DNA of 18,486 nt from XYA12-FULL-58-9 sp001798605 (lineage in GTDB: Bacteria > Myxococcota > XYA12-FULL-58-9): assembly GCA_036736205.1 (NCBI GenBank), contig DAINMX010000118.1, positions 1-18,486 on the forward strand. The letters run 5' to 3'. Below, piece after piece: positions 6,642 through 13,599 of this stretch; within the stretch, counting starts at the first letter, position 1, and every line of letters starts with the position of its first letter. The notes beneath the pieces are model-generated. The model ran no database searches, was not told the origin of the DNA, and saw only the letters and a program-made list of their open reading frames with translations. A program made the position numbers and the translations under genes.

Positions 6642-8291
6642 GTGAGCGCAACAACAAACAGCAGCCAAGAGAAGTCCAAGGAAATCGATCAGGACAGCGA
6701 CACCACGCATACGTCGCCGCTGGACACAATTCTGCGCCTGTTCGAAGAAGAGGAAGAAGTACCAAAGCCGAAGAAGGCCGCCGAGAAGCCTCGCAAGGCC
6801 GCCGTCAAAGCAAAATCTGACGATGCCAAGGCGTCGGATGCAATCAGCCTCTATCTGCGAAAGATTGGCAAGATCGGCCTGCTCACACGCGAAGACGAGG
6901 TGGAGATCTGCAAGCGAATCGAGGAAGCTGATGAAGCCATCTTGGCGGCTATTGCCAATTCCCGGTTGGCTGTGGAACAAATCATCGATGCTGGCGAGGC
7001 TGTTAGAGATGGCAAACTGGCTTTGGAGAGCTTCATACAGAATGCCACAGTTGACAAAGCTGAAAAGCATGCGATGTCAGCCATCGCCCAGCTCAGCAAG
7101 CTGAACAAAGAACGAGCAAAGATCAGTGAGCGGATGGCGTCGGACAGTCTCGACGACGCTACAGGCAAGCGGGCCCTACGGAGCCAACAGAAGAAGCAAA
7201 ATTTATTGGAGACCACACTCAGAGATCTCAAATTGCACCCGAGCCAGATCGACCGACTGGTCAACCGCCTGACCACGATGGTCGAGCGCATCGACAAGAT
7301 TGAGAATAGATCCCGCCTATTCGAGAAATCCCTCGGTCTTGAGGCAGGTGAGCTGCAAGGCCACCTCGAGCGCGCCCGTCGGTCGATTGCCGATCGCCGT
7401 AAGGTCTGTCAATCCCTGGGAATGACCGCCGATGATTCCCGCCGGATCGATGAACTCATCAGAGGCAGCGACGAACAAGTGCGGGCCATCGAGATTGAGA
7501 TGGGCGCAACGGCTAAAGAGCTTCGCGACTCGCACACGGCAATCATGCGCGGCGAGAGGGCCAAAGAGCGCGCCAAGGCAGAGCTCGTCGAGGCCAATCT
7601 TCGTTTGGTGGTCGCCATTGCCAAGAAATACACCAACCGTGGCCTACAGTTCTTGGATCTGCTGCAGGAGGGCAACATTGGCCTCATGCGGGCGGTGGAA
7701 AAGTTCGAGTACCGCCGCGGTTACAAATTCTCGACCTACGCCACTTGGTGGATTCGCCAAGCAGTGACACGTGCGGTGGCAGACCAGGCGCGCGCCATCC
7801 GCATCCCGGTGCACATGATCGAGTCACTCAACAAGGTGATCCGCACCAGTCGTTACCTGGTGCAGAAGCTTGGCCGCGAGCCCTCGCCTGAGGAAATTGC
7901 CGATAAGATGGACGTGCCCGTTGCCAATGTGCGCCGGGTGATGAAGATGGCAAGAGAGCCGGTCTCTCTGCAAACGCCACTCGGCCCTGATGGTGATACT
8001 GAGCTCGTAGACCTCGTCGCCGATCGAAGTGTCGTCCTCGCCTCCGACTTCGTTGAGTCGTCTGATCTTGCAGCCAAGACGCGCCAGGTTCTCGCAACAT
8101 TGACCCCACGCGAAGAGAAGATTCTGCGTATGCGCTTCGGTATTGGCGAGAAGAACGAGCACACCCTCGAAGAGGTTGGCAAGGACTTCCACGTTACCCG
8201 CGAGCGAATTCGCCAAATCGAAGCCAAAGCCCTCAACAAGCTGCGTCACCCGTCTCGAACCGAGACGTTGAAGTCCTTCGTCCTCAGTTGA
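6642..8291 (+). CDS. rpoD: RNA polymerase sigma factor, RpoD (sigma-70) family
   Basis: GTG 6642 is chosen because GGAGG (6631-6635) sits 6 bases before it; GTG 6627, five codons earlier, has no such site. The protein has 549 residues. It opens with an acidic patch (LRLFEEEEE, about 32-39) and a Lys/Ala-rich linker instead of a recognisable region 1.1. Region 1.2 is about 66-100 (SLYLRKIGKIGLLTREDEVE), followed by a long helical non-conserved region (about 100-310). Region 2 is about 312-385 (EANLRLVVAIAKKYTNRGLQ; FSTYATWWIRQA), region 3 about 390-440, the 3.2 loop has TPLGPDGDTELVDLVAD, and region 4.2 has EEVGKDFHVTRERIRQIEAK and LRHPSR. The non-conserved region favours a group 1 (primary) sigma. 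The usual dnaG/rpsU neighbours are absent, so a second RpoD-like paralogue is possible. Confidence 0.93.
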   Translation: MSATTNSSQEKSKEIDQDSDTTHTSPLDTILRLFEEEEEVPKPKKAAEKPRKAAVKAKSDDAKASDAISLYLRKIGKIGLLTREDEVEICKRIEEADEAILAAIANSRLAVEQIIDAGEAVRDGKLALESFIQNATVDKAEKHAMSAIAQLSKLNKERAKISERMASDSLDDATGKRALRSQQKKQNLLETTLRDLKLHPSQIDRLVNRLTTMVERIDKIENRSRLFEKSLGLEAGELQGHLERARRSIADRRKVCQSLGMTADDSRRIDELIRGSDEQVRAIEIEMGATAKELRDSHTAIMRGERAKERAKAELVEANLRLVVAIAKKYTNRGLQFLDLLQEGNIGLMRAVEKFEYRRGYKFSTYATWWIRQAVTRAVADQARAIRIPVHMIESLNKVIRTSRYLVQKLGREPSPEEIADKMDVPVANVRRVMKMAREPVSLQTPLGPDGDTELVDLVADRSVVLASDFVESSDLAAKTRQVLATLTPREEKILRMRFGIGEKNEHTLEEVGKDFHVTRERIRQIEAKALNKLRHPSRTETLKSFVLS

Positions 8292-8319
8292 CCCAATACC
8301 CGCAGATACCCGCGCCAGT

Positions 8320-9393
8320 TCAGCCATTAACGGGTACGAGCTCAAAATCTCGACTGCCCACACCCAGTTTCTCAGCGTGGATGAGCTGAACCGTGCCGTC
8401 GTGACGCCTGCCGCTGAGTTGCTCGATGCCTTTGCCCGCTCGTTGCTGCACGAGACTCATGACCGCACTGTCAATCGCCACAGGATCGCAGGAAGCCAGA
8501 ATACCAATATCTTCGAGCAGAGAGCTCTGAGCCAGTCCCATGCAGTCACAGTCTTTGGTGATCCTCTGCGCTACTGTGACGTAACCTATGCGATCGGGCT
8601 TTGAGTGAACCACCGCGGCGGCGTGCTCAGCGATGCGCTCTTGTAGCTCCTTGCCATTGACCGCCCAATCGAACTGGACCGCCTCATCGCGACAGGCGGC
8701 GATGCACTCGCCACATCCAATGCATTTGTCGCTGTTGATGATGGCTACGTCGGTAACCTCGATGGCGTCAGACGGACACCATTGGGCACAGGTGCCACAA
8801 GCCGTGCAAGCACCGGCCTCCACATGTGGCTTCTGACCAGAGTGCTGGCGCAGCTTGCCTTTGCGGGAACAACAACCCATCCCGAGATTCTTCAGTGCGC
8901 CGCCAAACCCGGTGGCGAGATGGCCCGTGGCGTGAGAAACCACCAGCATGCTTCTCGCGTGCGCGATGCCGCTTGCAATCGCAACGGTCTCAAAATGATT
9001 GCCCCCCTCGAGTCGTACCTCGATCTCGTCAGCTCCAGTGAGACCGTCAGCGGGAAAAAACTCGGCACCCGCCAGCTCAAAAGTAAAACCATGATCGCGC
9101 GCCACCTTCATGTGTCCCACCGCGTCAGCTCGTGGACTCTTGTACAACACGGCGGTGTCCGTCAAAAACGGCGTCGCCCCGGTGGCCCGAACACGTTCTA
9201 CCCAGTGCTTCACCACCCCTGCGGGCACAAACGTCTTCGTTCCAGGTTCCCCGACGTGTATCTTAACGGCAACCAAATCACGCGGCGCGAAAAGCTTTGC
9301 CAAACCTGCTGCGTTCCAGAGTGCCTCGATCTTGGTGCCCACCGAGCGCACGTCGTCGTTGGCGTTTCCCGCCACGAGGTAGACCTTACTCAT
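8320..9393 (-). CDS. DUF362 domain protein with two 4Fe-4S ferredoxin motifs
   Basis: A protein of 357 residues. ATG 9393 has AAGGGG (9405-9400) 6 bases upstream; a GTG two codons earlier is less likely. DUF362 features include VAVKIHVGEPGTKTFVPA (about 41-58), GGALKNLGMGCCSRKG (164-179) and DCDCMGL with SCDPVAIDSAVM near the end. Inserted in the middle are two complete 4Fe-4S motifs, CTACGTCAQWCP (Cys196/199/202/206) and CIGCGECIAACR (Cys224/227/230/234). No signal peptide is seen, so it is probably cytoplasmic. The family's reaction is not well established; an electron-transfer role is inferred from the clusters. It is convergent with the sigma gene (28-base gap) and divergent from the PilZ-Hsp70 gene. 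The stop is TGA at 8322-8320. Confidence 0.88.
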   Translation of the reverse strand: MSKVYLVAGNANDDVRSVGTKIEALWNAAGLAKLFAPRDLVAVKIHVGEPGTKTFVPAGVVKHWVERVRATGATPFLTDTAVLYKSPRADAVGHMKVARDHGFTFELAGAEFFPADGLTGADEIEVRLEGGNHFETVAIASGIAHARSMLVVSHATGHLATGFGGALKNLGMGCCSRKGKLRQHSGQKPHVEAGACTACGTCAQWCPSDAIEVTDVAIINSDKCIGCGECIAACRDEAVQFDWAVNGKELQERIAEHAAAVVHSKPDRIGYVTVAQRITKDCDCMGLAQSSLLEDIGILASCDPVAIDSAVMSLVQQRAGKGIEQLSGRRHDGTVQLIHAEKLGVGSRDFELVPVNG

Positions 9394-9612
9394 CGCCACC
9401 CCTTTTCGCTCTGATCTGCTGTCGGTTCAAATCACATCAATGAGCTGCAAAGAAGCCCCATCGTAAGTCGAGGACGTTTCGTTACGGCATGCTGGCGACA
9501 CAAGCAAATGACCCGGGGATTGACTGTCACGTCCTCCCTGTCCTCCCTCCCTCATTCCTATCGCGTACGTTGAAAAGACGTGATACAGGGGGTACCGCAG
9601 GAGTCACACAGA

Positions 9613-11547
9613 ATGGCTGGACAATCCCAATCATTCAGAATCACCATCGCCAGCGGTGCTGAGCTGATCGAGAAGCATGGGCTCGACCTGAAAACCGGCG
9701 GGATGTTCATTCCCAGTGAATCACCACTTCCGATTGGCACTGAATTCCCTATCGAGTATTGCAGCCCAAGTGGCAAGACATTGTTTGTTGTAGGTGCCAA
9801 GGTTGTTTACTCGAGACCAGCGACCGTCCCGGGTGACAAGACAGCAGGGATGGGCCTGGAACTCGTCAACTTCGACGAAAAAGCACGCCAGGTGATCGCC
9901 AAGCTCGACGTGCCTGTTGATTCCCGCGTTTCTAGAAGTGACAGCCTGGCCATAGATGACCTCGGCAGCGCGCCTCTCGGCGATGGTCCTATCGTCGGTA
10001 TCGATCTGGGAACCACCAACAGTTGCGTCGCCGTCGTCCGCGATGGAGTGCCCGTCGTCATCACCACCCAGCAAGGGTATGAAACCGTCCCGTCGGTGAT
10101 CTACCTGTCTGAGGACCACCAGATTGTTGTTGGTCACGCGGCGCTACAAAAAATGGTTCTCGAGCCACAACGATGCGTCTACGGCTCTAAGCGTTTCATC
10201 GGACGACGTTTTGCCAGCAAAGAAGTGCGGACCTTCGGACACTTCTTCCACTACGATTTGGCACCAGCCAAGTCGGGTCTTGTCGCGGCAAAAGTGGGCA
10301 CTGCTTTGATTCCTCTTGAATTGGTGGCAGCGAGCATTCTCTCCTACCTCAAGGCCGCGGCCACCCATTTCCTTGGTACCGAGGTGAAACGGGCAGTCAT
10401 CACCGTCCCAGCATACTTTGGTGAGCTGCAGCGACAGGCGGTTCGCGAGGCAGGTCGCGCGGCCAAACTCGAAGTCGCACAGATCGTCAACGAGCCCACC
10501 GCTGCGGCGGTGGCTTACGGATTCAAGCGCGAGCTAAAGAGCACTGTGCTTGTCTACGACTACGGCGGCGGGACATTTGACGCCTCGGCTCTTCGAATTG
10601 AAGGTAGCACCATGCGCGTGCTGGCCAGCAACGGCGATCCGTTCTTGGGTGGCTCCGATTTTGACGACCGCCTGACTGAGTTTGCGCTCATGACGATCGA
10701 GCGCACGCATGGCATCAATGTCAGGAGCGATCCGGCGTCCGTGCAGCGGGTCCGCTTTGCCTGCGAAGAAGCCAAGCGCGCACTCTCCGAGGCCGACAAC
10801 GCCATCATCCAGGTGCCCTACCTCACGTCGGCGGGTAGCCCAACACCCGTCAATGCGTTTGTGCCGATCAGTCGCGACCTCTTCGAAAGTCTCACCGAGG
10901 ACCTCGTGGTCCGCAGCCTTGATATCGTGCAATCCGTCCTCGACGCCGCAGGATTGAAAACCACCGACCTCGATGACATCGTCGTGGTTGGCGGACAATC
11001 CCGCAGTCCGGCCATTCGGCGCATGCTGACCTCAAGATTCGGCAAGCAGCCTTCTCGCAATGCCCATCCAGACCACGCCATCGCTCTCGGCGCCGCACTC
11101 GTGGGCGCGGCTGCACTACGACAGGTCCGAGTTGACCTACATGAAATTCTCTCCCAATCGATTCGCTTGGGGTTGCCGAATGGCCAGACCGAAGTTCTGC
11201 TACCCCGAGGACAGTCCCTACCGGCCAACAGGGCGTTTGGTGTGCCGTCGGCAGTCGACGGAGAGACCACGTTCAAGGCTCTGATCTTTCGTGGTGAACA
11301 AGGCAATGCCCAAGGCAACGAGCTGCTGGGTGAGCTCACCATCCCAAGCAATCTGGCGTTGGCAGTCACGAAAACCAAAGCACCGGTGACATTGTCCATT
11401 AGCGCTGACGGCATTCTCACTGCGACAATGAAACACCCGATGACCTCGCACACCGAGACATTGGAGATCTCGCTCCCCGAAGGAGATGGCACTGGGCTCA
11501 TGGAAGTCAGCGATATGGACTTCGTCGAGCTGTACCCCAGCCCCTAG
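9613..11547 (+). CDS. PilZ-like domain fused to Hsp70 (DnaK-type) ATPase without lid
   Basis: ATG 9613 follows AGGAG (9599-9603) at 9 bases; a GTG at 9580 would add 11 poorly supported residues. Of 644 residues, about 5-92 are PilZ-like (DLKTGGMFIPSESPLPIGTE; AGMGLELVNF) and resemble the myxobacterial paralogous PilZ group. The RxxxR motif is not visible, and DLKTGG has Lys where the canonical D-x-S-x-x-G has Ser, so c-di-GMP binding is doubtful. Residues about 126-510 are an Hsp70 nucleotide-binding domain: GIDLGTTNSCVAV (129-141), NEPTAAAVAYG (293-303), VYDYGGGTFDAS (314-325), GGSDFDDRL (346-354), VVVGGQSRSPAIRR (457-470). Residues about 510-640 fit the beta substrate-binding domain. The protein then ends, without helical lid or EEVD-like tail. 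It is probably cytoplasmic; the role could be an ATP-driven switch or chaperone. Confidence 0.93.
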   Translation: MAGQSQSFRITIASGAELIEKHGLDLKTGGMFIPSESPLPIGTEFPIEYCSPSGKTLFVVGAKVVYSRPATVPGDKTAGMGLELVNFDEKARQVIAKLDVPVDSRVSRSDSLAIDDLGSAPLGDGPIVGIDLGTTNSCVAVVRDGVPVVITTQQGYETVPSVIYLSEDHQIVVGHAALQKMVLEPQRCVYGSKRFIGRRFASKEVRTFGHFFHYDLAPAKSGLVAAKVGTALIPLELVAASILSYLKAAATHFLGTEVKRAVITVPAYFGELQRQAVREAGRAAKLEVAQIVNEPTAAAVAYGFKRELKSTVLVYDYGGGTFDASALRIEGSTMRVLASNGDPFLGGSDFDDRLTEFALMTIERTHGINVRSDPASVQRVRFACEEAKRALSEADNAIIQVPYLTSAGSPTPVNAFVPISRDLFESLTEDLVVRSLDIVQSVLDAAGLKTTDLDDIVVVGGQSRSPAIRRMLTSRFGKQPSRNAHPDHAIALGAALVGAAALRQVRVDLHEILSQSIRLGLPNGQTEVLLPRGQSLPANRAFGVPSAVDGETTFKALIFRGEQGNAQGNELLGELTIPSNLALAVTKTKAPVTLSISADGILTATMKHPMTSHTETLEISLPEGDGTGLMEVSDMDFVELYPSP

Positions 11548-11554
11548 CGCCGGT

Positions 11555-11570
11555 GGGTGGGTGGGGTGGG
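11555..11570 (+). repeat. G-quadruplex motif just after the PilZ-Hsp70 stop codon
   Basis: Four runs of three or four G separated by single T bases (GGGTGGGTGGGGTGGG) lie on the coding strand, 8 bases after the TAG. G3 runs with one-base loops are known to give very stable parallel quadruplexes. The position fits an mRNA 3' end or the spacer between the Hsp70 gene and the lipoprotein gene, where it could affect termination or mRNA stability. The role is inferred. Confidence 0.6.
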
Positions 11571-11575
11571 TGGAC

Positions 11576-11599
11576 GTTTGCCTGGACTGTTTGCCTGGA
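11576..11599. repeat. Short direct repeat, 13-base period
   Basis: GTTTGCCTGGA occurs at 11576-11586 and again at 11589-11599. It lies directly after the G-quadruplex motif, in the spacer before the small lipoprotein gene. No function is evident; slippage duplication is enough to explain it. Confidence 0.6.
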
Positions 11600-11657
11600 T
11601 TTGGCTGGGCGAACGGGTTATGAAATGCTGCTGTCGAATTCAAACAGGGAGTGGATC

Positions 11658-11966
11658 ATGAAAAAGATCTTGGTGCTGGCAGTATGTATCGGTGCGTTTG
11701 CTGCGTGTTCATCGACCAAGATGTCTCCGGACCAGGCCAAGGCCCAGGTTCAACAACTCATGGCTCTTTACAAAGAGAACAAGCCAAAGTTTGTCGTGCA
11801 GAAACAGGAAATCCAGCAGGCTGATGACTGTGGTCGTGCCACCGCTCTGCGCGAGGCCATCGATGCCATCGCTGCCGAGGCGGCAATGTCCCCAGAAGAC
11901 ACCGAGTCGATCACCATGGTGCAAATGGAGCTTCAGCAGGCCGAGAAGGGCTGCCTCGAGAAGTAG
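11658..11966 (+). CDS. Small lipoprotein of unknown function
   Basis: ATG 11658 is preceded by AGGGAG (11646-11651) with 6 bases between. The frame is open further upstream, but that part is low-complexity sequence over the G-rich spacer and is not coding. The protein has 102 residues. A signal MKKILVLAVCIGAFAAC ends in a lipobox-like FAAC with Cys17 as the acylated residue; Phe at -3 is less usual. The mature part is helical and Gln/Glu/Lys/Ala-rich and contains two further Cys (DDCGRA and EKGCLEK), which could form a disulfide. I do not recognise the family. It is 110 bases downstream of the PilZ-Hsp70 gene on the same strand, so co-transcription is possible but not certain. Confidence 0.75.
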   Translation: MKKILVLAVCIGAFAACSSTKMSPDQAKAQVQQLMALYKENKPKFVVQKQEIQQADDCGRATALREAIDAIAAEAAMSPEDTESITMVQMELQQAEKGCLEK

Positions 11967-11986
11967 TCCATCAATTGCAGAGTTGA

Positions 11987-12021
11987 CGCTTCGCGATCCC
12001 TGTGGAAGGCCAATCGAAGCG
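11987..12021. terminator. Hairpin between convergent genes, possible bidirectional terminator
   Basis: CGCTTCG (11987-11993) and CGAAGCG (12015-12021) form a perfect 7-base inverted repeat around 21 bases. It lies between the stop codons of the + strand lipoprotein gene and the - strand small gene. No U-tract follows on either strand, so intrinsic termination is only a possibility. Confidence 0.3.
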
Positions 12022-12027
12022 ACAAGC

Positions 12028-12255
12028 CTACGGACACTTGGCGTCAGGCTCAAAGGCAGCCACGACGAAGGCAGCCCATGTCCCGTCTTCCTCTGGGTGG
12101 GCCTGCTCGCCTGCATAACGCTCCCCTCCGACGAAGTCGTCGAGGGACACGCCAAACACGCTGGATTGCTCTAGCATGTAACTGCCTGCACTCGAAAACA
12201 TGAGAACAGATAGGCCTGGTGATGGAACCATAGTGGAATGCTCAATCATCGCCAT
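12028..12255 (-). CDS. Small protein of unknown function (75 aa)
   Basis: ATG 12255 is preceded by a strong GGAGG (12268-12264) at 8 bases. A start at 12282 would add nine residues, but it coincides with the expected transcription start. The sequence begins MAMIEHSTMVPSPGLSVLMF and ends WAAFVVAAFEPDAKCP. It has no clear signal peptide or membrane helix; its middle is acidic (VSLDDF, HPEEDG). I recognise no family. A promoter-like pair lies just upstream (12289-12316), and the gene follows the protease gene on the same strand after 114 bases. The combination of ribosome site, promoter and unbroken reading makes it a likely real gene. Confidence 0.5.
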   Translation of the reverse strand: MAMIEHSTMVPSPGLSVLMFSSAGSYMLEQSSVFGVSLDDFVGGERYAGEQAHPEEDGTWAAFVVAAFEPDAKCP

Positions 12256-12288
12256 GGGGTCTCCCTCCTCCCGAGGTTTCATGGCGAC

Positions 12289-12316
12289 AGCATACGCTCG
12301 CCTCCTGATCTTTCAA
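12289..12316 (-). promoter_or_regulatory. Candidate promoter of the 75-aa gene
   Basis: Read on the - strand, TTGAAA (12316-12311) and TATGCT (12294-12289) are 16 bases apart. The expected start is near 12282, leaving a short leader with a GGAGG before ATG 12255. The match is fair and rests on sequence alone. Confidence 0.4.
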
Positions 12317-12369
12317 TCTTGACTTTTTTGAAATTTCGGCAGTTCAGAAGCCATGGAAGTCTACCTCAC

Positions 12370-13482
12370 TTAACCGCGGTGGCGCAGACGCGCCAAGAGC
12401 GCCATGGCAAGCAAACCGGCCCAAAGGCTCGTGCCAGTCTGTGAGCAGTCGTCATTCTTCTGCGAGGCGTAATAGCCGCCGCCCGTTGGGTGAACCGTGC
12501 CTCCATCGTCGGAGATGGAGCCACCGTCGGAGATGGGGCCACCGTCGCTGACGTTGTTCATGGGCACGGGCAGGCCGCCGCCGCTTGCGCAGCTCAGTCG
12601 CTTGCCACTCGTGCATGCCGCGATCATCGTGGACTCGATCCAATCACGGTATGCATCCACCCGGGTGTCGATCCCGCCCCGTTGGCAGTCTGTTTGATCA
12701 TAAGAGTGGCTGGTCACACCGACCAAGCGCTTCACTGGCAACATGTCGTCGTCGTAGTCGAGGAAGGAGGGTCCACCAGAGTCTCCATGACATTTTTGCG
12801 GTACGGGGTTGCGGTTACCGATTTGCATCTCGGTTGTCCCCACCTCGTTGATGACAGAGACCGCCTGATATTTCACCGATGCGTCATTCTCGCCATAGGG
12901 GTCGTAGTCGTAATCACGCGATCCATATCCAACAATATCGACGGCCGCGCCCACAATGATGCCAGAACTGTCCTCGGGTCCCACAACCATGGCAGGCGTG
13001 CGATCAGTCACCTCGGCACCGAGAAATGCTAGAGCGACGTCATAGTATGTTCCGGGCCCATCCACGCTGCTATCGAGCGCATTCATGCTCCAGTCGGGAT
13101 GCATCACTGAGCTGGTGACGGCGTACGTGTTGGGTGGCAGAGCAAAGGGGGGGGTCCCAGTACCATAGGCTGACACATCATGAGAAAAGCTGAAATGGAA
13201 CTCTGGCTGCATGCCATAGAACGAAACGGGGTCGACGCAATGTGAAGCGAGCAACACCGTGTCCGGCGCAATGAGAGTGCCGGTGCACGCCATGCTGGCC
13301 ATCTCACCGAAGAAGTTGTCGTCAATGTGCATCAACAACACACCAACCGCGGGGAAATCCGTAGCGGAAGATGGTGTGCCGTTGATGATCGGCGCACCGA
13401 CGGCAGAAGAAGTGCCATCAAGACCCACCTGGTCAACACCGCAAGCGGTTAGGGCTACGGCGAAAAGAACGATTGCTTTCAT
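12370..13482 (-). CDS. Trypsin-fold serine protease lipoprotein with MYXO-CTERM-like tail
   Basis: A protein of 370 residues. The signal ends in a lipobox LTAC (Cys14). The chymotrypsin-fold domain begins at IINGT (about 32-36). The catalytic triad is His81 (LLASHCV), Asp148 (YYDVALAFL) and Ser235 (CHGDSGGPS). Six residues before the Ser is Gln229, where trypsins have Asp, and the SHS motif replaces S-W-G, so Arg/Lys specificity is unlikely. A Gly/Ser/Asp linker (about 300-345) leads to DDC (Cys346), a hydrophobic segment (SLWAGLLAMALLA) and a basic end RLRHRG, the layout of the MYXO-CTERM sorting signal. An envelope or surface location is therefore expected. GTAGG (13495-13491) is the ribosome site, and a candidate promoter lies at 13528-13557. 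The substrate is unknown. Confidence 0.92.
   Translation of the reverse strand: MKAIVLFAVALTACGVDQVGLDGTSSAVGAPIINGTPSSATDFPAVGVLLMHIDDNFFGEMASMACTGTLIAPDTVLLASHCVDPVSFYGMQPEFHFSFSHDVSAYGTGTPPFALPPNTYAVTSSVMHPDWSMNALDSSVDGPGTYYDVALAFLGAEVTDRTPAMVVGPEDSSGIIVGAAVDIVGYGSRDYDYDPYGENDASVKYQAVSVINEVGTTEMQIGNRNPVPQKCHGDSGGPSFLDYDDDMLPVKRLVGVTSHSYDQTDCQRGGIDTRVDAYRDWIESTMIAACTSGKRLSCASGGGLPVPMNNVSDGGPISDGGSISDDGGTVHPTGGGYYASQKNDDCSQTGTSLWAGLLAMALLARLRHRG
12503..12552 (-). repeat. 18-base tandem repeat in the protease linker
   Basis: Two nearly identical 18-base units (12503-12520 and 12521-12538) and a partial third (12539-12552) encode the ISDGGS/P repeats of the linker between the protease domain and the C-terminal anchor. 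Such repeats can vary in number and so alter linker length. Confidence 0.65.
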
Positions 13483-13527
13483 ACTAATGTCCTACATTGT
13501 GCGATAAAATGTGATTCTTCGAGGGTG

Positions 13528-13557
13528 ATGATAGGCATGAGATTCGCGAGTTGGCAA
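13528..13557 (-). promoter_or_regulatory. Candidate promoter of the protease gene
   Basis: On the - strand TTGCCA (13557-13552) and TATCAT (13533-13528) are 18 bases apart, about 40 bases before ATG 13482. It lies in the 117-base gap after the AlgJ-like gene, suggesting that the protease is transcribed separately from the acetylation genes. Confidence 0.35.
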
Positions 13558-13599
13558 CCTCGTCGTCTGCCCAAAGGCACTGGTATTGCGCGGGCACGA

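Noticed and set aside
8296..8336. ATACCCGC direct repeat with a distant CGGGTA, as a bidirectional terminator
   Set aside because: The arms are short, the right arm is inside the DUF362 coding region, and there is no U-tract.
10818..11501. - strand open frame (227 aa) opposite the Hsp70 gene
   Set aside because: The sequence is Ser/Arg/Pro-rich and shows no domain, while the + strand carries conserved Hsp70 motifs.
12503..12552. Repeat run as a CRISPR-like array
   Set aside because: The 18-base units are directly adjacent without spacers and encode a Gly/Ser/Asp linker in frame.
12490..13032. + strand open frame (180 aa) opposite the protease gene
   Set aside because: The - strand frame has a complete catalytic triad, signal and sorting tail; this frame is its shadow.
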